64,000 nucleotides of DNA from Burkholderiaceae bacterium (GCA_018780645.1 JADMJJ010000011.1:310001-374000), one strand, 5' to 3'; shown: positions 37,853-47,805, counted from the first letter of the stretch. Notes: generated by a model from the letters alone, not told the origin. Translations and numbers: made by a program.

Positions 37853-38779
37853 TCAGGCCTTTGTGCGGCGCCGCGCCATGCCACCGATGGCCACCAGGCC
37901 GGCCATCATCAAGGCATAGCTGCCGGGCTCGGGAATGGCCGCCACGGTGATGTCCAGCAAGGGCGGCGCAATCGCCGTGTTGCCGCCATAGCCCAGCTCG
38001 CCGACCAGGGTGGCCGCGCCGGTCAACAGGTTGATGGCGTAGAAACCGCTCTTGCTGATGTCGCCATCGGTCAGCGAGGCATAGGCCATGCCGGTGGCGC
38101 CGCTGATGTCGAAGCCGGTCACATTGCTGGTGTTCATGCCAAGCGAGCCGACCGCCACCAGCGTGCCGTTGTTCGGTGGGTTCTGGACATAGAGCATGTC
38201 GGTGGCGCCGTCGATGCCGTACAGGGTGGTGCCGGTGGCCGGGTTGTTGTCGTTGTTGGCGTAGGCCGCGGCAGCGATGCCGCTGGCCGGGCCATTGAGC
38301 ATCGCGTCGGTGGTGGTGTTGCCGCTGGCCACATTGACGCGCAGGTTCTGGCCCGCATTGCTGGTGATGCGCAGGCGGTCCACCACCGGGTTGAAGTCCA
38401 CCCCGTAGGAGCTGCCCATCAGGCCGGAGAAGGGGCTGCTCAGATCGGCCGGATCGGCAGCCAGCGAGGCGACGAAGGTGGCCGCACCGGTCATGGCGTT
38501 CAAGGTGTACAGCCGCGCATCGCTGCTCAGGCCGTAGATCTGACCGGTGGCCGGGCGCAGGTCTATGCCCAGGATGCGCTCGTTGGCGGCCATCAGACCG
38601 CTGATGTTGACGGCCATGCCCGACCAGGTGGGCATGCCGCTATCGAAGCTGACCAGGGCATTGGTGGTGGTCAGGCCGACAACGGTTTCGGCCTGGGCGG
38701 CGGCGCTGGCCCCCCAGGCAGCAGCGACGGCGGCTACGGACAGCGCCAGGCGCCGGATGGGCAATCTGAGATGAGTCAT
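37853..38779 (-). CDS. DUF4394 PEP-CTERM exported protein
   Basis: A 308-residue secreted protein. The signal peptide spans about residues 1-30 (LALSVAAVAAAWGASAAAQA). The DUF4394 repeat-type beta domain includes LRPATGQIYGLSSDARLYTL near 76, VDFNPVVDRLRITSNAGQNL near 124 and LYGIDGATDMLYV near 180. The PEP-CTERM tag is IPEPGSYALMMAGLVAIGG, then MARRR. The domain is a beta-propeller-like fold found in exported proteins, with unknown role. An AGGAGG Shine-Dalgarno precedes the ATG. Confidence 0.9.
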   Translation of the reverse strand: MTHLRLPIRRLALSVAAVAAAWGASAAAQAETVVGLTTTNALVSFDSGMPTWSGMAVNISGLMAANERILGIDLRPATGQIYGLSSDARLYTLNAMTGAATFVASLAADPADLSSPFSGLMGSSYGVDFNPVVDRLRITSNAGQNLRVNVASGNTTTDAMLNGPASGIAAAAYANNDNNPATGTTLYGIDGATDMLYVQNPPNNGTLVAVGSLGMNTSNVTGFDISGATGMAYASLTDGDISKSGFYAINLLTGAATLVGELGYGGNTAIAPPLLDITVAAIPEPGSYALMMAGLVAIGGMARRRTKA

Positions 38780-38885
38780 GAATCCTCCTGAACAGGTTGA
38801 ACAAGGACACTTCGCCGCGGAGCGGCAATGGCCTTACGCAGCCGGGTTCAGCTTGGATGCAGACTGGATGCCCGAGGGCGCGCCA

Positions 38886-39695
38886 TCAGGTGCGCTGATA
38901 GCTCGGCTTGCCGGCGAACAAGCCATCGCCGGCGCGCACGCAGTTGCGTCCGGCGGCCTTGGCGGCATAGAGGGCCACATCGGCGTCGTGGATCAGGTGG
39001 TCCACCGTGACGTGCTCCGGGCGCATCGCCGCCACGCCGACGCTGATGGTCACGCTGACGGATTGCCCCTCCCAGTCCAGCGACAGGCGCTCGATGCAGT
39101 CGCGCATGCGTTCGGCCACGTCGATGGCACCCAGCGGGTCGGTTTGGGGCAGGAAAACGATGAACTCCTCGCCGCCGAAACGGGCCAGCACATCGGGCTG
39201 GCGCAGGATCTCCATCAAAGCCTCGGCCACCGCCTTGAGCATTGCGTCGCCGCACAGATGGCCGAACTGGTCGTTGATGTTCTTGAAATGGTCCACATCC
39301 AGCAGGAGCATGGCCGCGGCGGTGTCGTAGCGCTGGGCTCGCGACCATTCACGCTCCAGCAGGTCGAGGAAGTGCCTGCGGTTGTAAACCCCGGTCAGCC
39401 CGTCGCGGGTGGCCAGGCGCCGCATATGCCCGTGCTCGGTGTCCAGATGACGCACCAGGCTCATGCACGCAAAGCCCAGCAGCGGTGTGATCACCAGGCA
39501 GCAGATGCTTGAGAACAGCGCCGCCAACCAGCGATCGCCCTGGCCGATCAGGGTGATGGCCAGTTGCGACACGGCCACCGCCCCGGCCCAGGCCAGCAGG
39601 GTCAGGAAGGCGGTGGAACGCCCCACGCCCAGGCGCAGCACCAGGCGGCTCAGCCAGGGCAACCAGACGGGTGGAGCGGATTTCGGAGGCTGCAT
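38886..39695 (-). CDS. membrane-bound diguanylate cyclase (GGDEF domain)
   Basis: A 269-residue protein with two membrane segments (about residues 28-50 and 56-82) and a GGDEF domain at ~100-265. The domain has the DGLTGVYNRRHFLDLLERE opening, DVDHFKNINDQFGHLCGD near 132 and the active-site loop RFGGEEF near 173. It should make cyclic di-GMP from two GTP. The RxxD inhibitory site five residues before GGEEF is not evident (RQPDVLARFGGEEF has D at another spacing). The short periplasm-free membrane part suggests no classical sensor domain. Confidence 0.93.
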   Translation of the reverse strand: MQPPKSAPPVWLPWLSRLVLRLGVGRSTAFLTLLAWAGAVAVSQLAITLIGQGDRWLAALFSSICCLVITPLLGFACMSLVRHLDTEHGHMRRLATRDGLTGVYNRRHFLDLLEREWSRAQRYDTAAAMLLLDVDHFKNINDQFGHLCGDAMLKAVAEALMEILRQPDVLARFGGEEFIVFLPQTDPLGAIDVAERMRDCIERLSLDWEGQSVSVTISVGVAAMRPEHVTVDHLIHDADVALYAAKAAGRNCVRAGDGLFAGKPSYQRT

Positions 39696-39788
39696 GCGGA
39701 CGCCAGCATCGAGGCTGGAAGTGGCGAATATGACAAGAAGTCTATTCGACCACAGCCTGGGCCGCGGAGCAGGTCGCCGGTGGCGGGT

Positions 39789-41357
39789 TCAGTGCGCGCC
39801 TCCAGCATCCACCGCCGCCCCAACCCGCGGCGGCCGCTTGGTCAGCCAGATCATCGTGATCAGGCACAGGAACAGCACCGCCGAGCCGAGGAAAATGTCG
39901 TCCGCCGCCCGGGTAAAGGCCTGCTGGTCGATCAGCCGGTTGACCTGCAGCAGGCCCTGCTCGGGGCTGAGCCCCGCGGCGGCAAGCTTGCCCAGCATCT
40001 CGGTGGTCACCGGGTCGCCGACGGCCAGCCGCTCGGTCAGATGGGCGTGATGCAGCGCGGCGCGGCTCTCCCACAGCGTGGTGGCGATCGAGGTGCCCAT
40101 GGCGCCGGCGGTGATGCGCACGAAGTTGGACAGGCCGGCGGCGGCCGGCATGCGGTCCGGCGTCAGGCCCGACAGCGCGATCGTCGTCAACGGGATGAAG
40201 AACAGCGCCATCGCCGCGCCCTGCAGGATGGTGGGCACCATGATGCTGGCGAAATCGGTCTGGGTGGTGAAGTTGGAGCGCATCCACAGCACCAGGGCAA
40301 AGCCGATGAAGGCCAGGCTGCCCATCCAGCGCGGGTCCATGCGCGAGACGTTCTTGCCGACGATGGGTGACATCAGAATGGCCAGAATGCCCACCGGCGC
40401 CAGCGCCATGCCCGCCGTCGTCGCCGTGTAGCCCATGTACTGCTGCAACCACAGCGGCAGCAGCACCACATTGCCGAAGAACAGGCCGTAGGCGATGGAC
40501 AGGGTCACGACGCCGAACAGGAAGTTGCGGCGGCCGAACAGACGCAGGTCCACCACCGGATGCTTGTCGGTCAGCTCCCAGACCACGAACACGGCGAAGC
40601 CGACCAGGGCGATCACGCCCAGGATGACGATCATCTCGGACTCGAACCAGCTCTCTTCCTTGCCCTTGTCCAGCATCACCTGCAGGGCCGCCACCCACAG
40701 CACCAAGAGGGCCAGGCCGACCGAGTCGATAGGCAGCTTGCGTATCACCGTCTCGCGCTTGCGGTAGATGCTCCAGGTCAGGCCGGCGGCGATCAGCCCC
40801 ACCGGCACGTTGATGTAGAAGATCCAGGGCCAGGAGACGTTGTCGGTGATCCAGCCGCCCAGCAGCGGCCCGACCACCGGCGCCACCAGGGTGGTCATGC
40901 CCCACAGCGCCAGCGCCGTGCCAGCCTTCTCGCGCGGGTAGCTCGATAGCAGCAGGGTCTGCGACAGCGGAATCATCGGCCCGGCCACCAGCCCCTGCAG
41001 CACGCGGCAGGCGATCAGCATCTCCAGCGACATCGCAAAGCCGCACAGCCAGGATGTCAGCACGAACAGCAGCACGCTCATCGTGAACAGGCGCACCGCG
41101 CCGAAGCGCTGCGTCAGCCAGCCGGTCAGCGGCACCGAGATCGCATTGGCCACGCCGAAGCTGGTGATGACCCAGGTGCCCTGATTCGGGCTGACGCCCA
41201 GATCGCCGGCAATCGCCGGCAGCGACACATTGGCGATCGACGAGTCCAGCACATTCATGAAGGTCGCCAGCGACAGCGACAGCGTGCCCAGCACCAGGGC
41301 CGTGCCGGCCAGCGGATTCAGCGGAGCCGATGGTGGTGCGGCCGTGGCATCAGACAT
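39789..41357 (-). CDS. emrB: EmrB-type MFS multidrug exporter (DHA2, 14 helices)
   Basis: A 522-residue inner-membrane exporter with 14 hydrophobic helices. The DHA2 opening is FMNVLDSSIANVSLPAIAGDL near residue 35. Motif A appears as GWLTQRFGAVRLF near 82, and the motif C-like GPLLGGWITDNVSWPWIFYI near 150. It is the energy-coupled pump of an EmrAB-TolC-like tripartite system. Its start overlaps emrA by eight bases, so the last two genes of the operon are coupled. Start 41357 is the ATG that fits the family N-terminus. Confidence 0.94.
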   Translation of the reverse strand: MSDATAAPPSAPLNPLAGTALVLGTLSLSLATFMNVLDSSIANVSLPAIAGDLGVSPNQGTWVITSFGVANAISVPLTGWLTQRFGAVRLFTMSVLLFVLTSWLCGFAMSLEMLIACRVLQGLVAGPMIPLSQTLLLSSYPREKAGTALALWGMTTLVAPVVGPLLGGWITDNVSWPWIFYINVPVGLIAAGLTWSIYRKRETVIRKLPIDSVGLALLVLWVAALQVMLDKGKEESWFESEMIVILGVIALVGFAVFVVWELTDKHPVVDLRLFGRRNFLFGVVTLSIAYGLFFGNVVLLPLWLQQYMGYTATTAGMALAPVGILAILMSPIVGKNVSRMDPRWMGSLAFIGFALVLWMRSNFTTQTDFASIMVPTILQGAAMALFFIPLTTIALSGLTPDRMPAAAGLSNFVRITAGAMGTSIATTLWESRAALHHAHLTERLAVGDPVTTEMLGKLAAAGLSPEQGLLQVNRLIDQQAFTRAADDIFLGSAVLFLCLITMIWLTKRPPRVGAAVDAGGAH

Positions 41358-42576
41358 GGCGTGCGATTTTTGCCGGCGCATGGGCCGGGCCGGCATGCTG
41401 GCGGATGATGCGCGCCACCTCGGCATTGGCTTCCTGGTCCGCGCGGTCAAACACCTGGGTCTGGCTGGCCGGGGCGTTCGGGTTGGCCTCGGCCAGGGCC
41501 TTGCCGTCTTGCGAGGCCACGTCGACGGTCACCACCGTGGACAGGCCCACGCGCAGCGGATGCTCGGCCACGTCCTTGGCGTCCAGGGTGATGCGCACCG
41601 GCACGCGCTGCACGATCTTGATCCAGTTGCCGGTGGCGTTCTGCGCCGGCAGCAGCGCAAAGGCCGAGCCGGTGCCTGCGCCGAGGCCGGCAACCTTGCC
41701 ATGGAACTCGACCTTGCTGCCGTATTGGTCGACCACGACCACGGCCGGCTGGCCGATGCGCAGCTTCTGCAGCTGGCTTTCCTTGAAATTGGCGTCCACC
41801 CAGGGCTGGCCCAGGGAGACCACGGCCATCAGCGGCGCCCCGGCCTGCACACGCTGGCCCAGCTGCACATTGCGTCGGGCGACCCAGCCATCGATCGGCG
41901 CCGGCAGCACGCTGCGCTGCACGGCCAGATAGGCCTCGCGCAACTTGGAGCTGGCGCGCTGCACGTTCGGGTGCTCCTGCACACTGATGCCATCGGTCAG
42001 CACCTGGTTGGAGGCCAGCTGGTCGCGGGCGGCCTGCACGGCCGACTGGGCGGCGGTGACGGCGCTGCGTGCGGTGGCGACGGTCGCTGTGGCGTGCTGG
42101 TACTCCTCCTTGCCGACGGCACCGGTGGCGACCAAGGGCGCGCGGCGCTGGGCGTCGTCCTGCGCGCGGGCCAGTTCGTTCTGCAGGCGAGCCAGATCGG
42201 CCTCGCGCACGCGGACCTGGGTCTGCAAGATCGTGTTGCCGGCAAACAGCGTGCGCACCTCGCGCACCGTCTGCGCCAGCTGGGCCTGGGCCTGCTCCAG
42301 CGCGATGCGGGCATCCGCCTGATCCAGGCTGACCAGCGGCTGGCCGGCCTTGACGAAGTCGGTGTCGTCGGCATGGATGCTGCGCACCGTGCCGCCGACC
42401 TGCGGCGTGATCTGCACCACATTGGCCTGCACATAGGCGTTGTCGGTGCTCTCGAAATGCCGGCCATGCAGCCAGTGGAAGGCAAACCAGGCCAGCAGGG
42501 CCAGGGCCACAAGGATGGCGATGCTGAGCAGCGCGCGACCCCGCGTGCGGGCCATCTTGGAGGTGTCGGTGGTCAT
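41350..42576 (-). CDS. emrA: EmrA-type membrane fusion protein (HlyD family)
   Basis: A 408-residue periplasmic adaptor. A single N-terminal membrane helix (residues ~14-34) is followed by STDNAYVQANVVQITPQVGG, the EmrA/HlyD opening. A coiled-coil hairpin lies at ~95-200 (AQAQLAQTVREV and RASSKLREAY), and the returning lipoyl half has LPAPIDGWVARRNVQLGQRV. It links EmrB to the outer-membrane factor encoded just upstream. ATG 42576 is preferred; the frame is open further, but the extra residues are not family-like. Confidence 0.94.
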   Translation of the reverse strand: MTTDTSKMARTRGRALLSIAILVALALLAWFAFHWLHGRHFESTDNAYVQANVVQITPQVGGTVRSIHADDTDFVKAGQPLVSLDQADARIALEQAQAQLAQTVREVRTLFAGNTILQTQVRVREADLARLQNELARAQDDAQRRAPLVATGAVGKEEYQHATATVATARSAVTAAQSAVQAARDQLASNQVLTDGISVQEHPNVQRASSKLREAYLAVQRSVLPAPIDGWVARRNVQLGQRVQAGAPLMAVVSLGQPWVDANFKESQLQKLRIGQPAVVVVDQYGSKVEFHGKVAGLGAGTGSAFALLPAQNATGNWIKIVQRVPVRITLDAKDVAEHPLRVGLSTVVTVDVASQDGKALAEANPNAPASQTQVFDRADQEANAEVARIIRQHAGPAHAPAKIARHV

Positions 42577-42613
42577 TTTGGACTTCGGTGGGGTGTGGTT
42601 CGGGTCGGGCCGT

Positions 42614-44053
42614 TCAAATCGCGGTGGCTTGCCAACCGCCACCCAGGGCCTTGATCAGCAGCACATGGCTGTCCAGCCACTGGGCCTGGACCTCGCTGAG
42701 CGCGCGTTGCTGATTGACGAGGGCGATGTCGGCATAGATCAGGGTGAGCGCATTGCCCAGGCCGGCGGCCTGGCGCTGGCGGGCGAGCTCGCGGGCCGAG
42801 GCCACGCTCTGCATGGCCTGCTGCTGCTGCTGCACCTGGGCAGCCAGCGATTGCACGCTGCTAAGCGCGTCGGCCGATTCATGCACGGCGCTGAGCACGC
42901 GGGCGTTATAGCCGGCGACCGCGGCGTCCAGTTCGGCCACATTGCCATGCAGCTGGGCGCGCAGTCGGCCGGAGTCGAAGATGGGCAGGCGCAGCGCCGG
43001 GCCGAAGCCGCCCTGCAGGCTGCCCGACTTCAGCAGATTGTCGAAGCCGATCGCGTTGAAGCCGACGAAGGCGGTGAGGTTCAGGTTCGGATAGAACTGG
43101 GCGCGGGCGGCGGTCACGTCCTGGGTGGCGGCCTCGACGCGCCAGCGTGCGGCGGCCACGTCCGGGCGGCGGCCCAGCAGGTCAATGCCCAGCGGCGCCT
43201 GGGCGGCGTCGCTCAGCGCGGCGGGCAGTTTGGGCAGAGCGGGTGCCAGGCCATCCAGCGCCTCCATGGGCTGGGCGCTCAGCGCGGCCAACTGATGGCG
43301 CAGCAGGCTGATCTGCTCCTGCAGCGCCTGCTGCTGGCGCTTCAGCTCGGGCAGCGGTGTCTGCGCCTGGCGCAGCTCGATCTGTGTGTCCAGGCCGGCG
43401 CCCACGCGCTGGGCGATCAGCTCGGCCGAGCGCTCGCGCAGGGCCATCAGGCGGTTCAGATGCTCGCCCTGATCCAGCAGTCGCGCCAGCGCCAGATAGC
43501 CGCGCACCACCTGGGTGCTCAGCACGATGGCGGCGGCCTCGCTTTCGGCCTGGGCGGCACGATGCGTACCCAGGGCCGCTTGCAACTGGGCCTGGTTGCG
43601 GCCGAAGAAGTCGAAGTCCCAGGACACGCCGGCCTGCAGATTGGCGGTGGTGCGCACGCTGCCGGCAATCGGCTTCGGCACCAGGCCGTGTTCGGTATAG
43701 CGCTGGCGGGTGGCATCGATGCCGACGCCGGTGACGGGTTCGCCCAGGGCGCCCGCGCCTTCGGCGAGCGCCGAGGCACGGTCCAGACGTGCAGCCGCCA
43801 CTTGCAGGTCAGGGTTGGTGGCCAGCGTGCGCTGCACCAGCGCGTCTAGCTTGGCATCGGCAAGCGCCTGCCACCAGGCGCTGGCCACCTCAGGGGTCCT
43901 GGTCTGGTCGGCCAGACGGAGGCTGGTGGCCTCGGTGAGCTGGTTCTTCGCAGGGATGCTGGGAATGTTGACGCAACCGCCAAGCATCAGCACGGCGGCC
44001 GACACCACCGCCAGCACAAATGTCATCGAAGTAAGGGGGGCATGCGTGCGCAT
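42614..44053 (-). CDS. outer-membrane efflux lipoprotein, NodT/OprM family
   Basis: A 479-residue outer-membrane channel. The signal peptide ends in a lipobox LMLGGC (Cys near residue 27). Two OEP domains follow, with the first repeat opening WWQALADAKLDALVQRTLATN near residue 60, a central QQQQALQEQISLLRHQLAAL and the second repeat GRRPDVAAARWRVEAATQDV near 290. It is the trimeric exit duct of the tripartite pump. It is transcribed after the MarR gene and before emrA. Only three bases separate it from the regulator. Confidence 0.93.
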   Translation of the reverse strand: MRTHAPLTSMTFVLAVVSAAVLMLGGCVNIPSIPAKNQLTEATSLRLADQTRTPEVASAWWQALADAKLDALVQRTLATNPDLQVAAARLDRASALAEGAGALGEPVTGVGIDATRQRYTEHGLVPKPIAGSVRTTANLQAGVSWDFDFFGRNQAQLQAALGTHRAAQAESEAAAIVLSTQVVRGYLALARLLDQGEHLNRLMALRERSAELIAQRVGAGLDTQIELRQAQTPLPELKRQQQALQEQISLLRHQLAALSAQPMEALDGLAPALPKLPAALSDAAQAPLGIDLLGRRPDVAAARWRVEAATQDVTAARAQFYPNLNLTAFVGFNAIGFDNLLKSGSLQGGFGPALRLPIFDSGRLRAQLHGNVAELDAAVAGYNARVLSAVHESADALSSVQSLAAQVQQQQQAMQSVASARELARQRQAAGLGNALTLIYADIALVNQQRALSEVQAQWLDSHVLLIKALGGGWQATAI

Positions 44054-44056
44054 GGT

Positions 44057-44566
44057 TCAGTCTTCTTTCTTGTTCGGGTGGGCACGCATCGCCTCTCCAT
44101 TGGCGAGCATGCGCTTCAGGAACTGCATCAGCAGCTGCCATTCCTGATGGCTGAAACCGGCCAGATGGCCATTCATGACATCGGCCAGCACGCCGGGCAC
44201 CAGGGCGGCGCTGCGCTTGCCCTCTTCGGTCAGCGCGACGTGGACGACGCGGCGGTCCTCGATGGAGCGTTCACGGGAGCACAGGCCCTTGCGCTCCAAG
44301 CGGTCGATCAGTCGTGTCACCGCGCCGGCGTCCATGCTCAGATCGCGCGCCAGCTCGGCCGGCGTGCAGGCGCCCATTTGATGCAGGCGCAGCAAGGGCT
44401 TCCACTGTGCATGGGTCAGGTCATAGGCCTCCAGGTGCGCATCGGCCTGCTGGACGATGGACTGCATCACCTGCTTGATCACCAAGCCGACGCTTGCCTC
44501 CGGACCGTAGTTCTCTTTGGAGTAGAAAGCGGCAGCCTGGGGCGCCGCGGATGGGTCGGTTGACAT
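44057..44566 (-). CDS. MarR-family regulator of the efflux operon
   Basis: A 169-residue winged-helix repressor. The DNA-binding core spans ~55-125: LLRLHQMGACTPAELARDLS, then MDAGAVTRLIDRLERKGLCS and a wing with RSIEDRRVVHVALTEEGKR. It heads the minus-strand operon MarR-OMF-emrA-emrB, as EmrR does in enterobacteria. Two TTGCC-type palindromes directly upstream (44581-44607) are its probable operators. Ligands are usually phenolic or lipophilic antibiotics. Confidence 0.93.
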   Translation of the reverse strand: MSTDPSAAPQAAAFYSKENYGPEASVGLVIKQVMQSIVQQADAHLEAYDLTHAQWKPLLRLHQMGACTPAELARDLSMDAGAVTRLIDRLERKGLCSRERSIEDRRVVHVALTEEGKRSAALVPGVLADVMNGHLAGFSHQEWQLLMQFLKRMLANGEAMRAHPNKKED

Positions 44567-44580
44567 GCGGCAGAATGTAT

Positions 44581-44607
44581 TTGCCTAGGCAACCATTGTC
44601 AAGGCAA
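44581..44607. promoter_or_regulatory. tandem MarR operators
   Basis: TTGCCTAGGCAA (44581-44592, perfect palindrome) and TTGTCAAGGCAA (44596-44607, one mismatch) lie 15 bp apart. They sit in the gap between the MarR gene and the divergent ABC exporter, starting 14 bp before the MarR ATG. This is the size and form of EmrR/MarR boxes. Confidence 0.65.
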
Positions 44608-44662
44608 CGATCTGTTCCAGTTTCAGCAACAATGCTCGCGAAACGCCTTGCGGCCCAGCCTC

Positions 44663-44668
44663 TACACT
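44663..44668 (+). promoter_or_regulatory. -10 box of the ABC exporter gene (leaderless layout)
   Basis: TACACT is followed by six bases and the ATG at 44675. No Shine-Dalgarno and no clear -35 are seen. Confidence 0.4.
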
Positions 44669-44674
44669 GACCCG

Positions 44675-46486
44675 ATGTCCGAAACCCTGAACACCGCCCT
44701 TCCCTCCAACAAACGGCTGGAAGCCACCGCCCCGCCCCGCTCGCTGAGTGGCCTGCTGCCCTTTCTGCGCCCCTACCGCGGCCGCATCGCCATGGCCGGT
44801 CTGTTCCTGCTGCTGGCGGCCGTCACCACGCTGGTGTTTCCGCTGGCGCTGCGCTCGCTGATCGACCAGGGCGTGGTGGCCACCGACCCTGGCGCCCGGG
44901 TGATGGCCCTGCAGGGGCATTTCCTGGCCCTGTTTGCCGTCGGCGCGGCACTGGGGCTGTTCTCGGCCGGGCGTTTCTATATGGTCACCTGGCTGGGCGA
45001 GCGGGTCACCGCCGACCTGCGCAATGCCGTCTATGCCCATGTCGTCAGGCAGAGCCCCGAATTCTTCGAGAGCACGCAGACCGGCGAGGTCTTGTCGCGC
45101 CTGACCACCGACACCACCGTGGTGCAGACCGTGGTCGGCTCCAGCCTGTCGATGGGCCTGCGCAACACGGTGATGGGTATTGGCGCGCTGGTGATGCTGA
45201 TCATCACCAATCCCTATGTGATGACACAGGTGCTGGGCATCTTGATTCTGGTGGTGCTGCCCTCGCTGTATTTCGGCCGCCGCGTGCGCAAGCTCAGCCG
45301 CGCCAGCCAGGACCGCGTGGCCGACTCCTCGGCCATTGCCGCCGAGGTGCTGAATGCCGTGCCCGTGGTGCAGAGCTACACCCAGGAGGCCCGCGAGGCG
45401 CAGCGCTTCTCGGTGGCCACCGAGAACGCCTTCGACACCGCGCGCAAGCGCACGCGGGTGCGCTCATTCCTGGTCGCCTTCATGATCACCGCCACCTTCG
45501 GCGCGCTGCTGTGGGGCCTGTACCAGGGGACGCAGGCGGTGGTGGCCGGGAGCATCACGGCCGGCCATCTGGGCCAAACCGTCGTCTATGTGATCCTGCT
45601 GGTGAGCAGCGTGGCCGTGCTGTCCGAGGTCTATGGCGATGTGCTGCGGGCGGCCGGCGCCACCGAGCGCTTGATGGAGCTGCTGAACAGCAAGTCCCCC
45701 GTGGCGGAACCCGTGCAACCGCGCGCGCTGCCCGCCGTCAACGGCGGCTCGGCGATCAGCTTCGAGCATGTCGGCTTCAACTACCCGTCGCGCCCGCTGC
45801 AGCAGGCCCTGCATGACTTCTCGCTGCGGGTGCGCCCCGGCGAAACGGTGGCCCTGGTCGGCCCCAGCGGCGCTGGCAAGAGCACCGTGTTCCAGCTGAT
45901 GCTGCGCTTCTACGACATCGGCTCCGGCCGCCTGACCCTGGATGGCGTGCCGGTGAACCAGGCCGCGCTGAATGACTTGCGCCACCGTGTCGGCATCGTG
46001 CCGCAGGACAGCGTCGTGTTCTCGGTCAATGCGATGGAAAACATCCGCTACGGCCGCCCCGAGGCCAGCGACGACGAAGTCATCGCCGCGGCCAGGGCCG
46101 CCTTCGCCCACGACTTCATCACCGCCCTGCCCGAGGGCTACCAGACCTTTCTGGGCGAACGCGGCGTGCGTCTGTCCGGCGGCCAGCGCCAGCGCATCAG
46201 CATCGCCCGCGCGATCCTGAAAAACCCGCCGCTGCTGTTGCTCGACGAGGCCACCAGCGCACTCGACGCCGAGAGCGAGCGCATGGTCCAGGCCGCGCTG
46301 GAGACCGCCATGCAGGGCCGCACGACGTTGGTCATCGCCCACCGCCTGGCCACGGTGCAGAAGGCCGACCGCATCGTCGTGCTCGAGCATGGCCGCATCG
46401 TCGAGATCGGCACGCACGCCGAGCTCAGCGCCCAGGGCGGGCTATATGCGCGGCTGGCGGCGTTGCAGTTCGATACCGGCCACTAA
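44675..46486 (+). CDS. ABC exporter half-transporter (MsbA/MDR-like, fused TMD-NBD)
   Basis: A 603-residue inner-membrane protein. Six helices span residues ~25-330, including the typical [19 protein letters not shown] coupling region near 220. The ATPase domain (~355-600) has Walker [10 protein letters not shown] near 398, the signature [16 protein letters not shown] near 505, Walker [16 protein letters not shown] near 526 and the H-loop in [12 protein letters not shown] near 558. It acts as a homodimer or heterodimer and exports a lipid or drug. The gene is divergent from the MarR efflux operon and shares its control region. Its TAA stop forms part of the thyA -10 box. Confidence 0.93.
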   Translation: MSETLNTALPSNKRLEATAPPRSLSGLLPFLRPYRGRIAMAGLFLLLAAVTTLVFPLALRSLIDQGVVATDPGARVMALQGHFLALFAVGAALGLFSAGRFYMVTWLGERVTADLRNAVYAHVVRQSPEFFESTQTGEVLSRLTTDTTVVQTVVGSSLSMGLRNTVMGIGALVMLIITNPYVMTQVLGILILVVLPSLYFGRRVRKLSRASQDRVADSSAIAAEVLNAVPVVQSYTQEAREAQRFSVATENAFDTARKRTRVRSFLVAFMITATFGALLWGLYQGTQAVVAGSITAGHLGQTVVYVILLVSSVAVLSEVYGDVLRAAGATERLMELLNSKSPVAEPVQPRALPAVNGGSAISFEHVGFNYPSRPLQQALHDFSLRVRPGETVALVGPSGAGKSTVFQLMLRFYDIGSGRLTLDGVPVNQAALNDLRHRVGIVPQDSVVFSVNAMENIRYGRPEASDDEVIAAARAAFAHDFITALPEGYQTFLGERGVRLSGGQRQRISIARAILKNPPLLLLDEATSALDAESERMVQAALETAMQGRTTLVIAHRLATVQKADRIVVLEHGRIVEIGTHAELSAQGGLYARLAALQFDTGH

Positions 46487-46489
46487 AAT
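46484..46489 (+). promoter_or_regulatory. -10 box of thyA (leaderless layout)
   Basis: TAAAAT ends seven bases before the thyA ATG and overlaps the stop codon of the ABC exporter gene. TTGCAG at 46463-46468 is a possible -35 with a short 15-bp spacer. No Shine-Dalgarno is seen. Confidence 0.45.
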
Positions 46490-46496
46490 CCGCCGA

Positions 46497-47306
46497 ATGA
46501 CACGTCCCATCCGCTCCCAATACGAAGACTTCATGCGCCACGTGCGCGACAACGGTGTGCTCAAGACCGACCGCACCGGCACCGGCACGACCAGTGTGTT
46601 CGGCCACCAGATGCGCTTCGACCTGAACGAAGGCTTTCCGCTGATCACGACCAAGAAGGTGCACCTGAAGTCCATCATCCTGGAGCTGCTGTGGTTTCTG
46701 CGCGGCGACGGCAATGCGAAATGGCTGCAGGAGCGCGGCGTGACGATCTGGGATGAATGGGCCAAGCCGGACGGTGACCTCGGGCCGGTGTACGGCGTGC
46801 AATGGCGCAGCTGGCCCGTGCCGGGCGGCGGGCATATCGACCAGATCGCCGAGGTGGTGAAGGCGCTGAAGACCAACCCGGACTCGCGTCGCATCATCGT
46901 CAGCGCCTGGAATGTGGCCGATCTGTCGCAGATGGCCTTGATGCCCTGCCACGCCTTCTTCCAGTTCTATGTGGCCGACGGTCGTTTGAGCTGCCAGCTC
47001 TACCAGCGCAGCGCCGACATCTTTCTGGGCGTGCCCTTCAATATCGCCAGCTATGCGCTCTTGACCCATATGCTGGCCCAGCAATGCGACCTGGCCGTCG
47101 GCGACTTCATCTGGACCGGTGGCGACTGCCACATCTACAGCAATCACAAAGAGCAGGTGGAGCTGCAACTGTCCCGTGCGCCCCACCCCTACCCCACGCT
47201 GAACATCAAGCGCCGGCCGGCATCGATCTTCGACTATGAGTACGAAGACTTCGAGGTGCTGGACTATCAGCACCATGCTGCGATCAAGGCGCCGGTGGCG
47301 GTATGA
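46497..47306 (+). CDS. thyA: thymidylate synthase
   Basis: Methylates dUMP to dTMP with methylene-tetrahydrofolate. The 269-residue protein has [19 protein letters not shown] near residue 21, the folate-site region [14 protein letters not shown] near 63, the catalytic Cys in [12 protein letters not shown] near 146 and the [14 protein letters not shown] region near 179. Start 46497 is the ATG that fits the family N-terminus. It overlaps folA by four bases (ATGA), giving the classic thyA-folA operon in which FolA recycles the dihydrofolate produced. Confidence 0.98.
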   Translation: MTRPIRSQYEDFMRHVRDNGVLKTDRTGTGTTSVFGHQMRFDLNEGFPLITTKKVHLKSIILELLWFLRGDGNAKWLQERGVTIWDEWAKPDGDLGPVYGVQWRSWPVPGGGHIDQIAEVVKALKTNPDSRRIIVSAWNVADLSQMALMPCHAFFQFYVADGRLSCQLYQRSADIFLGVPFNIASYALLTHMLAQQCDLAVGDFIWTGGDCHIYSNHKEQVELQLSRAPHPYPTLNIKRRPASIFDYEYEDFEVLDYQHHAAIKAPVAV

Positions 47307-47794
47307 CGGTGGTCACCCTGATCGCCGCCGTGGCGCGCAACGGCGCCATCGGCCGTGGCAATGATCTGCTGTTCAAGCTGCCGGAAGACCAGAAGCACTT
47401 CCGCACGGTGACGATGGGCTGCCCGGTCATTATGGGCCGGCGCACCTGGGACTCGCTGCCGGCGCGCTTTCGGCCGCTGCCCGGCCGTCGCAATCTGGTG
47501 GTCACGCGCAACACCGCCTGGCGTGACGATGGCGCCGAGGCCTTCACCTCGCTGGAGGCAGCTTTGGCCGCCGTGGCCGATGCGCCCAAGGTCTTCGTCA
47601 TCGGCGGTGGCGAGCTCTATGCGCTGGCCCTCCCGCTGGCGCAGGAGCTGGTGCTGACCGAGGTCGATGCCGAGGTGCAGGGAGATATCTTCTTCCCCGC
47701 CTGGGACCGCAGCCGCTTTCTTGAGACCTCGCGCGCCATCCGCCAGGCCGACGGTTTGCGCTATGACTTTGCGCACTACACAAGAATCAACTGA
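47303..47794 (+). CDS. folA: dihydrofolate reductase
   Basis: Reduces dihydrofolate to tetrahydrofolate with NADPH; the target of trimethoprim. The 163-residue protein shows [20 protein letters not shown] with the catalytic acidic residue in [26 protein letters not shown] near residue 43, and [15 protein letters not shown] near 96. It shares a four-base overlap with thyA. It is a chromosomal, not plasmid-type, enzyme by length and form. Confidence 0.97.
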   Translation: MTVVTLIAAVARNGAIGRGNDLLFKLPEDQKHFRTVTMGCPVIMGRRTWDSLPARFRPLPGRRNLVVTRNTAWRDDGAEAFTSLEAALAAVADAPKVFVIGGGELYALALPLAQELVLTEVDAEVQGDIFFPAWDRSRFLETSRAIRQADGLRYDFAHYTRIN

Positions 47795-47805
47795 GGGAAT
47801 CCACG

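Noticed and set aside
37517-38791. A 424-codon frame over the DTW and DUF4394 genes
   Set aside because: It overlaps a certain PEP-CTERM gene antisense and has no signature.
41230-43849. Long plus-strand open frames (up to 474 codons) opposite emrA and the outer-membrane factor
   Set aside because: The minus-strand genes match known families over their full length; the plus-strand translations are Gly/Leu/His-rich noise.
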